Source: Verrucosispora sioxanthis
Lineage (GTDB): Bacteria; Actinomycetota; Actinomycetes; Mycobacteriales; Micromonosporaceae
Assembly: GCF_010560025.1 (NCBI RefSeq)
Contig: NZ_SAIY01000006.1
Span: 302,641 to 366,640, forward strand
Direction: 5' to 3'
Length of the DNA: 64,000 nt
The notes under the pieces were generated by a model. It ran no database searches, had not been told where the DNA came from, and worked only from the letters and a program-made list of their open reading frames with translations. Below are positions 1-8,031 of the stretch, piece by piece; the stretch's first letter is position 1, and every line of letters begins with the position of its first letter. The translations under genes were made by a program, and so were the position numbers.

Positions 1-165
1 GAGTGCGATCAACTGCTCACCGGCCACCGGCGCGCAACCCTCGCCCGAGGCACCCTGCTGAGGTGCCTCGGTGCCGGAGGAACCGGCGTCGCCGCACCCC
101 GCCAGGACCGTCGCCGCCGCGACAGCCCCCACGACCGCGATGGACAGTCTTCTACCTGCGCGCAT
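1..165 (-). CDS. Osmoprotectant ABC transporter binding lipoprotein, N-terminal part
   Basis: Only the first 55 codons are in the window; the gene runs off the left edge. The protein starts MRAGRRLSIAVV, has a hydrophobic signal segment and a lipobox ending LAGC (residue about 24), then a Ser/Gly/Glu-rich linker, so it is a secreted lipoprotein anchored to the outer face of the membrane. A purine-rich GGAAGGCGGG ribosome site precedes the ATG. Its place after two OpuCB/ProW-type permeases on the same strand, with a matching ATPase diverging nearby, makes it the likely glycine-betaine/choline-type solute-binding subunit. The binding domain itself is not visible, so substrate and family are inferred from context. 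Confidence 0.7.
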   Translation of the reverse strand, partial: MRAGRRLSIAVVGAVAAATVLAGCGDAGSSGTEAPQQGASGEGCAPVAGEQLIAL

Positions 166-409
166 GAGCCCGCCTTCCGTGTCCCGGCGCGGCCCGGAGG
201 GGCCGGCCGCGTGTCCGACGGGCGATCCCGCCTGCCGCCCGCGATGTCCACCCAACATCCTGCCGTGCCCCACCGACAAGCCGAGGAGGCATTCGTCACC
301 GGAACGTCACCCATCGGGGTCGTCGCACCCGACTGACGCCGTACCGGTGACGCGGATCGCACGACCAGCCCCCGCGCCGGGTTGCTCGATGTCCTGAGTC
401 GTCCCCTTG

Positions 410-1144
410 TCAGGAGCCGGCGACGGCATCCGCCGCGCGTCGCCCGGCACGGCGCCGGGCGCGGCGCAGCGGGCGCGGGGTGACCAGCCGTTCGACGAGT
501 GCGAAGAGCAGTTCGACGCTTACCGCCAGCCCGGCCACCAGCAGCCCGCCGGCCAGGATCTGGCCACCACCGACCGCGATGCTCAGGCCGAACCCGAACC
601 GGATGATCTCCCCCAGGCCACCACCGTTGACGAAGGTCGCCAGCGCCGCCGTGGCAACCACCTGGACGGCGGCGGTCCGGAAACCGGCCGCGAGATAGGG
701 CACCGCGAGCGGCAGTTCCACCCGGCGCAGCACCTGCACCCCGGTCATGCCCATGCCACGGGCCGCCTCCCGGGTCTGCGGATCGACCTGCCGCACTCCG
801 GTGTACGCGTTGGCCAGCAGCGGCGGCACGGCGAAGACCGCAAGCGCGAGCACCACCGCCGGCCGACCGAAGCCGAGGAAGGTCAACGGGAGGATGGTCA
901 GCAGGGCGAGCGTGGGCACCGCCAGGGTGAGGTTCGAGACCAGCACCACCAGCCCGCCGCCGCGGCCGATGTGGCCCAGCCAGAGACCCAGCGGCCAGGC
1001 CACCAGGCAGCCCAGCAGCACCGCGGCGGCCGACATGCTGACGTGCTCGCCTAGGCGGTCCAGGATGCCGCCCGGGTTCGTCCAGTTCAGCGGATCGTTG
1101 AGCCAGACCACCGCCTGGGACACCGGATTCGTCGCGGCGCTCAT
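410..1144 (-). CDS. ABC transporter permease, osmoprotectant (OpuCB/ProW) type
   Basis: A 244-residue polytopic inner-membrane protein of the binding-protein-dependent permease family. It has about six hydrophobic segments and the cytoplasmic EAA loop (EAARGMGMTG, roughly residues 130-140) that docks on the ATPase. The C-terminus is a short basic tail. The start chosen is the ATG overlapping the stop of the upstream permease as ATGA, with GGGAGGA four bases before it; a longer in-frame start six codons upstream has no better site. The two permeases would form the channel half of a betaine/choline importer with the binding lipoprotein and ATPase beside them. Confidence 0.85.
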   Translation of the reverse strand: MSAATNPVSQAVVWLNDPLNWTNPGGILDRLGEHVSMSAAAVLLGCLVAWPLGLWLGHIGRGGGLVVLVSNLTLAVPTLALLTILPLTFLGFGRPAVVLALAVFAVPPLLANAYTGVRQVDPQTREAARGMGMTGVQVLRRVELPLAVPYLAAGFRTAAVQVVATAALATFVNGGGLGEIIRFGFGLSIAVGGGQILAGGLLVAGLAVSVELLFALVERLVTPRPLRRARRRAGRRAADAVAGS

Positions 1145-1827
1145 CCGGTCCTCCCGCGCAGCCACGGGGTGAGCAGCCGACCGGCCCCCACCAGCAGCAG
1201 GTCGAGCACCAGCGCCAGCAGGACACAGAGCAACGTCCCGGTCATGATCTGAGCCTTGTAGAGGTTGTTCTGGAAGCCGGCGAAGATGATCTGCCCGAGC
1301 CCGCCCCGTCCGATCACCACACCGACGGTGACCAGGGCGACCGTGGAGACCGTGGCCAACCGCAGGCCGGTCAGGATGCCGGGTAGGGCCAGCGGCAACT
1401 CGATCCGCACCAGTCGCCCCCAGCGGCCGTAACCCATGCCCTCGGCGGCCTCCCGGACCTCCGCCGGCACCTGGTTCAGCCCGGCGACGGTGTTACGGAC
1501 GATCACCAGCAGCGCGTACAGCACCACCACGCTCAACACGGTCGCGACGCCGATGCCCAGATAGGGTGCGACGAATGCGAACAGGGCCAGGGAGGGGACC
1601 GTGTAGAGCACCCCGGTCAGTGCGAGAATCGGCCCGGTGAGCGGCCGGAACCAGTAGGCCAGCACGGCCAGCGGGACGGCGATCAGCGCGGCGATGAGCA
1701 CCGCCCGGAGGGTCAGCGTGGCGTGCTCACGCAGGGCGTCGAGCACCGTGTCAGAGTTGTCCCGCACGTACTGCCAGGAGAACCACGGGTTACCCGGATC
1801 AGCCCGGTAGCTCAGGCGGAAGGACAT
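1141..1827 (-). CDS. ABC transporter permease, osmoprotectant (OpuCB/ProW) type
   Basis: A 228-residue membrane permease paralogous to its downstream partner, with the EAA motif EAAEGMGYGRWG (about residues 128-139) and the family ending GRGGLGQII plus a last hydrophobic helix. The family normally has two such permeases per transporter. Its stop overlaps the next gene's ATG. The start codon lies only two bases from the divergent ATPase start, so its promoter and any leader must lie inside the ATPase reading frame. No clear Shine-Dalgarno site is seen upstream, so translation may be leaderless or nearly so. Confidence 0.85.
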   Translation of the reverse strand: MSFRLSYRADPGNPWFSWQYVRDNSDTVLDALREHATLTLRAVLIAALIAVPLAVLAYWFRPLTGPILALTGVLYTVPSLALFAFVAPYLGIGVATVLSVVVLYALLVIVRNTVAGLNQVPAEVREAAEGMGYGRWGRLVRIELPLALPGILTGLRLATVSTVALVTVGVVIGRGGLGQIIFAGFQNNLYKAQIMTGTLLCVLLALVLDLLLVGAGRLLTPWLRGRTG

Positions 1828-1829
1828 AC

Positions 1830-2825
1830 GTGGACGTTACCCCGGGGGCCGGCGGTGATCGACGCGCGGCGTCGATCACCCTCGACGGCATCGGCAAGCG
1901 CTACCCGGACGGCACCGAGGCGGTCCGCGAGCTCAGCCTGCACGTCGACGAGGGCGAACTGGTCGTCCTCATCGGCCCGTCCGGCTGCGGCAAGTCGACC
2001 GTGCTGCGGATGATCAACCGGCTGATCGAGCCGACCGCCGGTCGGATCCTGCTCAACGACTCCGACGTCACCCGGGCCGACCCGGTCAAACTGCGCCGCC
2101 AGATCGGCTACGTCATCCAGAACGTCGGACTCTTCCCGCACCAGACGGTGGCCGCCAACGTCGCCACCGTGCCCCGGCTGCTCGGCTGGGCCACCGGCAC
2201 CGTCAAGCGTCGGGTCGAGGAACTGCTGGAACTTGTCGGCCTGGACCCGGCGCAGTTCGGCCGGCGGTACCCGCACGAACTCTCCGGCGGCCAGCGGCAG
2301 CGGGTCGGGGTGGCCCGGGCGCTCGCCGCCGACCCGGTGGTGCTGCTGATGGACGAGCCCTTCTCCGCCGTCGACCCGATCGTGCGTACCCGGCTGCAGG
2401 AGGAGTTCCTGCGGTTGCAGGCGGAGGTACGCAAGACCATCGTCCTGGTCACCCACGACCTGGACGAGGCCGTCCGGCTCGGTGACCGGATCGCGGTGCT
2501 CTCCGAGGGCGGCCGGTTGGAGCAGTACGACACCCCGGCGACGCTGCTCGGCGCTCCCGCCACCGGGTTCGTCCGCGAGTTCGTCGGAGCCGATCGGGGC
2601 ATCCGCCGGCTGGCCGTCACCCCGGTGACCCGGGAGGTACTCGATCCGCTGCCGGTCGACGGCGACGCGGACCTCCCGTCGCTACCGCTGGGTGGGTCGG
2701 CGTACGACGCGCTGGCCGTGCTGCTCACCGCCGCCGGTGGCCGGGCCGTGGTCACCGAGGACGGACAGCCGGTCGGGACGCTCAGCCGGGAACGCCTCCT
2801 GACGCTCACGGAGTCGGCCGGCTGA
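1830..2825 (+). CDS. ABC transporter ATP-binding protein, osmoprotectant (OpuCA/ProV) type
   Basis: The energising subunit of the betaine/choline-type importer, 331 residues. Walker A GPSGCGKST is at 49-57, signature LSGGQ at 151-155 and Walker B VVLLMDEP at 170-177. The last 80 residues look like a shortened CBS region, which in OpuCA proteins senses ionic strength. The start is GTG, preceded by GGAAGGA six bases upstream; no other in-frame start exists before the domain begins. It diverges from the permeases, whereas related operons usually keep all subunits on one strand, so co-expression would need a shared bidirectional control region. Confidence 0.9.
   Translation: MDVTPGAGGDRRAASITLDGIGKRYPDGTEAVRELSLHVDEGELVVLIGPSGCGKSTVLRMINRLIEPTAGRILLNDSDVTRADPVKLRRQIGYVIQNVGLFPHQTVAANVATVPRLLGWATGTVKRRVEELLELVGLDPAQFGRRYPHELSGGQRQRVGVARALAADPVVLLMDEPFSAVDPIVRTRLQEEFLRLQAEVRKTIVLVTHDLDEAVRLGDRIAVLSEGGRLEQYDTPATLLGAPATGFVREFVGADRGIRRLAVTPVTREVLDPLPVDGDADLPSLPLGGSAYDALAVLLTAAGGRAVVTEDGQPVGTLSRERLLTLTESAG
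1854..1880. promoter_or_regulatory. Perfect 12-bp-arm inverted repeat at the divergent transporter starts
   Basis: GGTGATCGACGC, three bases, then its exact reverse complement. It lies inside the first codons of the ATPase gene and 27 bases in front of the minus-strand permease start. It could be an operator for a dimeric regulator, or a hairpin in the leader of the permease mRNA. No regulator gene sits beside it. Confidence 0.45.
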
Positions 2826-2894
2826 GTGTCCCCGCCTGCGTCGCCCGACCGAGTCGGCGGGCGGAGCGCCGCGGGTGACTCCGGCACGAGTGGT

Positions 2895-2928
2895 CGGCCG
2901 GGTCCGTCGCGCACGACGGACCCGGCCG
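2895..2928. terminator. Bidirectional hairpin terminator
   Basis: A perfect 15-bp GC-rich inverted repeat (2895-2909 with 2914-2928) and a 4-base loop lies between two convergent genes. There is no T tract, as is usual in high-GC actinobacteria. Confidence 0.7.
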
Positions 2929-2933
2929 TACGG

Positions 2934-3425
2934 TCAGCGCCGGCCCCGGTAGCCGCCCAGGGTGGCGATGCCGATGATCCAGCCGACGAAGAGGCCGTAC
3001 TCCGCGCCGTCCCCCGCCGCCTGGAAGGCGCCCAGCAGCGACGGGTTGGTCCGGATCAGCGTGGTGAACAGGGCCGCGAAGGCCCCGGCGAAGACGAACG
3101 CCGCCCAGCCGGCGAAGAACTGACTGATGGTGCCGCGGGCACGGGCGAGCTGGGAGCCCGGCAGCAGGTAGAGGAACAGGAAGGTGAGGACGACCACGAG
3201 GATCGCCCGCAAGTCGTCGGCGAAGATCTCCTGGATCGAGTCGTCGGAGTCGAATCGCCAGGCCGGCCAGGCGAGCAGTCTCAGGAACCACCCGCCGGCA
3301 CTGTCGGGATCGGTGTTGTCCCTGGCCCAGTCGACGTACCAGGGACTACCGAAGACGAGGACCAGAATGAGCGCGGCGAGCGTACCAGCGCCCGGTGCGG
3401 ACTTGTATCGATTGGTGAGAGCCAT
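2934..3425 (-). CDS. Membrane protein of unknown function
   Basis: A 163-residue protein. It has a hydrophobic segment near residues 15-27, a polar acidic stretch (about 35-70) probably outside the membrane, and then three hydrophobic helices (about 73-90, 100-125 and 140-157). The C-terminus is short and basic (GGYRGRR). I do not recognise the family. It ends next to the bidirectional hairpin and stands alone; no strong ribosome site is visible. Codon use matches neighbouring genes, so I accept it as real, but no function can be given. Confidence 0.65.
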   Translation of the reverse strand: MALTNRYKSAPGAGTLAALILVLVFGSPWYVDWARDNTDPDSAGGWFLRLLAWPAWRFDSDDSIQEIFADDLRAILVVVLTFLFLYLLPGSQLARARGTISQFFAGWAAFVFAGAFAALFTTLIRTNPSLLGAFQAAGDGAEYGLFVGWIIGIATLGGYRGRR

Positions 3426-3500
3426 GGCCCCGCTATTTCCCAGCGGATCGACGCAGGCAAACGCGAGGCGTCATTTATGGTGGTACGCGCGTTTGGCCCG

Positions 3501-3806
3501 CTAGTGCTTCATGAGGTAGTCGATGAACGCGGCGCGCAGCAGCGGCGCGGACTCCTCGTAGCCGTGCCCGGTCATCTCGCGCCAGAGGGCCACCGCCTCG
3601 TCGACCGTCGGCCCCACCGAGTTCGGCGCGCCGTCCAGCGCGGCGGCCTCGTCCGCGTTCGGCAGGTGCCGCAGCACCGACCAGAAGAACCGTACGTCCC
3701 GGCGCTCCCGGGCGAGGGTGAACGCCCGTTCCCGCAGTTCCTCGGTGGAGAGGACGTCCAACTCCTCGAACGACCGGCCGCCGGAGATCGATGATGTGTC
3801 GGTCAT
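3501..3806 (-). CDS. Small conserved-looking helical protein, unknown function
   Basis: A 101-residue soluble protein, mostly charged and predicted helical, with a motif-like centre (FFWSVLRHLPNADEAAALDG) and no signal peptide or membrane segment. It seems to be one of the short lineage-restricted proteins common in Micromonosporaceae, but I cannot name a family. Its reading frame has strongly GC-biased third positions, which supports coding. The ribosome site is weak (AGGCTCGGCAC), so the start could be leaderless. It is separated from both neighbours, so no operon role can be inferred. Confidence 0.6.
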   Translation of the reverse strand: MTDTSSISGGRSFEELDVLSTEELRERAFTLARERRDVRFFWSVLRHLPNADEAAALDGAPNSVGPTVDEAVALWREMTGHGYEESAPLLRAAFIDYLMKH

Positions 3807-3861
3807 GTGCCGAGCCTAACCGTCGAGATCACGCTCGGCGCGCCGACAAGCTGCCGACCGG

Positions 3862-5067
3862 TCACCGATCGTCGGCCTCCCAGGTACGCGAGCCGGTCTC
3901 CCAGCGCCGGGCTCCCCACGGGTCCGTGCCGCCGACGGGGGGTTGGGCCGGCAGCACAGGCGGCCAGTCACCGACCGGCTGCGGCTGCGTCACACTCCAC
4001 CCGCTCTCGGCGGCCGGCTCCGGCGGCGGCGGGAGCGGTGCCCCGAGCACCGGCACCGGACGTCCGTACGTCTCCACCAGGCGGGTGACGACGAGCCCAC
4101 CGGCCAGCGCCGCGCCGCCGACCGCCCACCGGCTGACCGTCCAACCACGGGCCTGCGCGTACGCCAGGAACAGCCCGATCGCACCGGCCGTCAGCAGCGT
4201 GCCGAAGACCCCGCCACGCAGCCCGAACGCACTGGTGCCGGCGAGCAGCGTCGCGCCCACCGCCAGCACCGTCCAGTCCAGTCCCGCCGCCGGGGTCACC
4301 GTCCCGCCCATCGAGGCGATCAGCACCCCGGCGAGGGTCGCGAGCACGGTGGAGCAGACGTACCCGGTGGTGGCCACCACACCGGCCGCCGTACCCCGCC
4401 GACGTGCCGGGTCGCCGATCGGCCGGAACCGGCCGACCAGCCGACGGATCGGGCTCACCGCTCCGAGGAGCCCGCCGAACACCGCGATCGCGGCGAAGCC
4501 GACGAAGAGTTGTCCGGCGGTGCCCCGCGGGTCGTAATCGCCCTGCACCAGCACCGGCGCGGAGCGCTGCTCGATGTAGACGATGACGCCGGCGGCACCA
4601 CCGAGGCTCGCCGCCCAACCGGGCACGTGCAGCAGCACGACCACCAGGCCGAGCACCAGCCCACCGATCGCCGCCACCGCGGTGGCCGTGCCGACAGCGC
4701 CGAGCACCCCGCGGTCACTCTGTTCGGCGAAGTGCAGCCCGGCCGCGACCGCCACCGGTCCGACAGCGAGGTTGACCGCGGCGGTACGCAGGGTCAGCCC
4801 GACGGCCAGGGCCAGCAGACCCAGACCGATCACGTCGACGATGAGATCCCGCAACCCGCTGCCGCGCAGCACCGCCGAATCCTCACGCCACACCAGGTAG
4901 ACAAGTGCGCCGAAGCCGAGCAGCAGGAACGTCTCCCAGACGATGTAGACGCCGAAACGGTCCCGGCCTGACTCGGCGTCGGGATCGTCGAGGACGGCCT
5001 CCGCGGTCGCGGGACCGGCCGAGGCAGGCTCCGGCGGTCCGTCACGGCCCGGTTCGTCGTACCCCAT
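3862..5067 (-). CDS. Orphan ABC permease-like membrane protein (ribose/branched-chain type)
   Basis: A 401-residue protein. It has an acidic, proline-rich N-terminus (about 1-45), roughly nine to ten hydrophobic segments resembling the RbsC/LivH permease fold, and a proline-rich cytoplasmic tail from about residue 340. The ATG start has GGAGGCAGGA upstream; the longer open frame beyond it lacks coding character. No ATPase or binding protein is adjacent, and permeases of this class do not normally carry such tails. It may therefore have lost or changed its transport role. The family call rests on topology and the LxGxxA-rich helices only. Confidence 0.6.
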   Translation of the reverse strand: MGYDEPGRDGPPEPASAGPATAEAVLDDPDAESGRDRFGVYIVWETFLLLGFGALVYLVWREDSAVLRGSGLRDLIVDVIGLGLLALAVGLTLRTAAVNLAVGPVAVAAGLHFAEQSDRGVLGAVGTATAVAAIGGLVLGLVVVLLHVPGWAASLGGAAGVIVYIEQRSAPVLVQGDYDPRGTAGQLFVGFAAIAVFGGLLGAVSPIRRLVGRFRPIGDPARRRGTAAGVVATTGYVCSTVLATLAGVLIASMGGTVTPAAGLDWTVLAVGATLLAGTSAFGLRGGVFGTLLTAGAIGLFLAYAQARGWTVSRWAVGGAALAGGLVVTRLVETYGRPVPVLGAPLPPPPEPAAESGWSVTQPQPVGDWPPVLPAQPPVGGTDPWGARRWETGSRTWEADDR

Positions 5068-5266
5068 GATTCCTGCCTCCCAGCGGCCGCCCGGACTCCA
5101 CCGACGCACGGGCGGACCGGCGGCGGGCGTTGCCTTTCGGTCGGAGGCACCGTACCCGCGCGTCCGAGCCGGGCGGAACCCCCTGCTGGGGCTGGGCCGG
5201 CGGCCCGGGCGGTGTCCGGTGTCCGGCCACGTCGAGGCCACCGGGGTGAGCCTCGGGGCGGTCGCA

Positions 5267-5785
5267 CTAGCGACGATCCGGGTGGCTCTCCCAGTCGTCC
5301 GGCTCATGCTCGTCGTCGGGCCGCTCCGGGACCCGGCACGCCCGCTCCAACCAGAGTGCGGCGGCCACCAGGGCGGCCGAGGCCAGCAGGCCGGCGATGG
5401 CCGCCGGGCGGTCATCGGTGGCAGCCCGCGTCGGCTGCACGAACAACCAACCGGTCAGCCCCGCGTACCCGCCGGTGAAGATGGCACCGACCAGCGCGGA
5501 TGCCTTGGCCAGCACGACGAACCGAGCCACCATCAACGGATTGACCGGATCCCGGCCCGGTCGGCGGTCGATCCGACCCCGGGTGTTGATCGCGGCGTAC
5601 GCCTCCAGCACGGCCAGTCCGGCGAGGGTCACCACCGGCAACCAGGGCAGCGGCGGCAGCCGCTCGTAGTAGATGCCGCTGATCAGCAGCCAGGCCACCG
5701 CGGCGGCGGCGAGGGCGGTCACCACCAGGGTCGAGATGCGGGTGGGGCCCATCCGCGACCCGTCGGGTGGCGGGGACACGCTCAT
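5267..5785 (-). CDS. DUF3180 family membrane protein
   Basis: A 172-residue protein with four predicted membrane helices and an acidic hydrophilic tail. In actinobacteria, including M. tuberculosis Rv3605c, a DUF3180 protein follows folK at the end of the folate operon, and this one does the same. The function is unknown. The ATG overlaps the stop of a 27-codon ORF that bridges it to folK, so it probably depends on coupled translation. Assignment rests on position, length and topology. Confidence 0.8.
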   Translation of the reverse strand: MSVSPPPDGSRMGPTRISTLVVTALAAAAVAWLLISGIYYERLPPLPWLPVVTLAGLAVLEAYAAINTRGRIDRRPGRDPVNPLMVARFVVLAKASALVGAIFTGGYAGLTGWLFVQPTRAATDDRPAAIAGLLASAALVAAALWLERACRVPERPDDEHEPDDWESHPDRR

Positions 5786-5865
5786 GCCGGTACCTCGCCG
5801 CGCGCCGCCCCGCCATGAGACCCGGTCGCGCTGAGCCTGATGGTCCGCTCACTGCGCTCGCTCAT
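5782..5865 (-). other. 27-codon bridging ORF carrying a repeat-like sequence
   Basis: Starts at an ATG overlapping the folK stop (ATGA) and ends at a TGA overlapping the DUF3180 ATG. The predicted peptide begins MSERSERTIRLSATG and has no recognisable domain. The first 30 bases (ATGAGCGAGCGCAGTGAGCG) resemble an intergenic repeat I recall from Micromonosporaceae genomes. It may serve only to carry ribosomes from folK to the next gene. It is too short to judge as a protein. Confidence 0.4.
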
Positions 5866-6389
5866 GCCGTCGACTCTAACGTCAGATCGGGCCGGGGGCT
5901 CAGTTCCGGCACCTCGACGGCGACCGGCCCGGTGGTGAGCAGGTCGGTGAGCCAACCGTGCCCGGGCAGTTGGCCGTAGGGCTGGATGTCGATCCACGGC
6001 CGCAGCACGAAGGCCCGCAGATGTGCCCGGGGATGCGGCAGGGTCAACTCGGGATCGGCGCTGAACACCGGGCGGTCGTCGTCGGTCCACACCGCGACGA
6101 CGTCGACGTCGAGCGTGCGGGGACCGAAGCGCCGTTCCGGGTCCCGGACCCGACCGGCGGCGTCCTCCGCCGCCCGGGCCCGCGCCAACCAGTCGTAGGG
6201 ATCGGCGTTCGGGTCCGCGGCCAGCAGCACGGCGTTCAGGTACGTCGGCTGCTCGGTGTCACCCCACGGCGGCGTCTCGTAGACCCCGGAGACCAGCAGG
6301 ACACTGTCACCGAGGACGGTCAGGGCGGTGCGCAGGTGGGCGAGTCGGTCACCGAGGTTGCTGCCCAGGGAGAGCACGGCGCGGGTCAT
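5862..6389 (-). CDS. folK: 2-amino-4-hydroxy-6-hydroxymethyldihydropteridine diphosphokinase
   Basis: Transfers pyrophosphate from ATP to hydroxymethyl-dihydropterin, giving the FolP substrate in folate synthesis; cytoplasmic. The 175-residue protein starts MTRAVLSLGSNLGDR, which contains the family SLGSNLGD motif. It has the signature segment FGPRTLDVDVV (around residues 95-105) and the substrate-loop LPHPRAHLRAFVL. The length is typical. The ATG overlaps the folB stop as ATGA and its own stop overlaps a short bridging ORF. It is the third gene of folP-folB-folK. Confidence 0.95.
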   Translation of the reverse strand: MTRAVLSLGSNLGDRLAHLRTALTVLGDSVLLVSGVYETPPWGDTEQPTYLNAVLLAADPNADPYDWLARARAAEDAAGRVRDPERRFGPRTLDVDVVAVWTDDDRPVFSADPELTLPHPRAHLRAFVLRPWIDIQPYGQLPGHGWLTDLLTTGPVAVEVPELSPRPDLTLESTA

Positions 6390-6751
6390 CGGGTACGCGT
6401 CCGGCGCATCGTCACGGCCACGTCGGTGAAGGCGTGCGGCACCGGGGCCTCGGGCTTGTGCACCGTGACCGTCACGCCGGACACCCGCGGATCCACCAGG
6501 CAGACCTCGATCAGTCGATCGGCGAGGGTCTCGATCAGGTTGACCGGCTCGCCGGTGACCACCTCGACCAACCGCTCGGCCAACTCGCCGTAGTGCACCG
6601 TGTCCCGCACGTCGTCGGACCGGGCGGCCGGTCCCAGATCGAGTTCGAGCACCGCGTCCACCACGAACTCCTGGCCGTTCGCGCGTTCGAAGTCGTACAC
6701 CCCGTGCCGGCCGCGCGCCCGCAGGCCGGTCAGCTCGATCCGGTCGGTCAT
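6386..6751 (-). CDS. folB: Dihydroneopterin aldolase
   Basis: Converts 7,8-dihydroneopterin to hydroxymethyl-dihydropterin plus glycolaldehyde in the folate pathway. The 121-residue length is typical. Family features are the N-terminal IELTGLRARGRHGVYDFER segment, the ETLADRLIE active-site region near residue 72 and the closing VTVHKPEAPVPHAF stretch. The ATG overlaps the repaired folP stop (ATGA) and the TGA overlaps folK, so the three enzymes are translationally coupled. The overlap also supports the corrected reading of folP. Confidence 0.94.
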   Translation of the reverse strand: MTDRIELTGLRARGRHGVYDFERANGQEFVVDAVLELDLGPAARSDDVRDTVHYGELAERLVEVVTGEPVNLIETLADRLIEVCLVDPRVSGVTVTVHKPEAPVPHAFTDVAVTMRRTRTR

Positions 6752-7688
6752 CGCCGCCCCCGCCCGTCGACCGCGGACCACTCGGCGGCGTCCGACGGCA
6801 CGACCCGACCGGCCGCCGACCCGGCGGACGCGGTGTCGGCAGCCGACGGAGCGGCCAACCGGGGACGGCCGGTGGCCCGCCAGACGGCGAGCGCGTCGAC
6901 GGTGGCACGCACGTCGTGCACGCGTACCCCCAGGCGCCGGCGGCCACCGCGAGCAGGCTGGTGGCGACGGTGGCCGCCGTCCGGCCGTCGGTCGCCCGGG
7001 GCACGCCGTCGGGGCCGGCCAGCAGTTGACCCAGATACGACTTGCGGCTCGCGCCGAACAGCAGCGGGTAGCCGAGTTCGACCAGTTCGGGCAGCCGGGC
7101 GCTGAGCTGCCAGTTGTGGGCGGCGTTCTTGGCGAAGCCGAGGCCCGGATCGATGATGATCTGATCCGGGCCGATCCCGGCGGCGAGGGCCGCGTCCACG
7201 CGCTGGCCGAGTTCGGCACGGACGTCGGCGACCACGTCACCGTAGCTGGCCAACTCGTTCATCCGGCGGGAGTGGCCGCGCCAGTGCATCAGCACCCAGG
7301 GACAGCCGGCATCCCGGACCACCCCGACCATGTCGGGATCCGCGAGACCCCCCGAGACGTCGTTGACCACGATCGCGCCGGCCTGTAGCGCCGCGACGGC
7401 GACCCGGGCCCGGGTGGTGTCGATGCTGACCGGAACGCCCGCCGCGGCCAGCTCGCGGATGACCGGCACCACGCGGGCGGCCTCGGTCTCCGCGTCCACC
7501 CGGTCGGCACCCGGCCGGGTCGACTCTCCACCGACATCCACCAACTCCGCGCCGTCGGCACGCAGCCGGACGCCGTGTGCGACGGCGGCGTCGACGTCGG
7601 CGTAGCGTCCGCCGTCGGAGAACGAGTCGGGCGTGACGTTCAGGACGCCCATCACCACCGGGGCCGGAGCCCGTACCAGATCGGTCAC
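6748..7688 (-). CDS. folP: Dihydropteroate synthase, one-base frame break near the 3' end
   Basis: Joins p-aminobenzoate to hydroxymethyl-dihydropterin diphosphate; the target of sulfonamides. The start is a GTG giving MTDLVRAPAPVVMGVLNVTP, and the pterin-binding motifs GESTRPGA, SIDTT, NDVSGG and DPGLGFAK are all present. After residue about 253 the frame is lost at a run of five C on the plus strand (6927-6931). Adding one base restores WGVRVHDVRATVDAL, which includes the R-x-H phosphate-binding motif, and leads to a TGA overlapping folB's ATG exactly. The repaired protein is 313 residues. As written, the frame runs on through folK. I favour a sequence error over true inactivation. Confidence 0.9.
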
Positions 7689-8031
7689 GAGTAGGACGGT
7701 ACCGGCCCGGCCGCCCCTCGCAGACGGCCCGGTCGTGCATCCTGACATGCCAATTGGAACAGGTGTACGATCGGTCGTCCGGGTCGGTTCGGGCAGCATT
7801 TTCGCGGCTTGTCGCAAAGAGGGGCGGCCCGTACGCTGTGGAATTGTCCAGCATCGAGATGGCGACGGTTGGAGGGAGGGCCGAAGCGGGACAACCCACC
7901 CAAAAATCGCCACCCTTCGTGGCGGTTGTCGTACGCAGGGTTCCGAGCACTGCGCACAGTGAGCACCGATCCCGCAAGGCTTGCCTACTGCACCACCGCG
8001 GCGCCGCCGGCCGCGACTTGGGGAGGTTTCA
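7689..8031. promoter_or_regulatory. Divergent control region between folP and the secretion operon
   Basis: A 343-bp stretch without a credible gene. It must hold the folP promoter (leftward) and the promoter of the secretion-like operon (rightward). It has AT-richer patches around 7790-7860 and 7895-7930. A LexA-like sequence TGGAACAGGTGTACGA lies at 7755-7770, two mismatches from the actinobacterial SOS consensus at its fixed positions. No clear -35/-10 pair can be fixed by eye. Confidence 0.5.
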
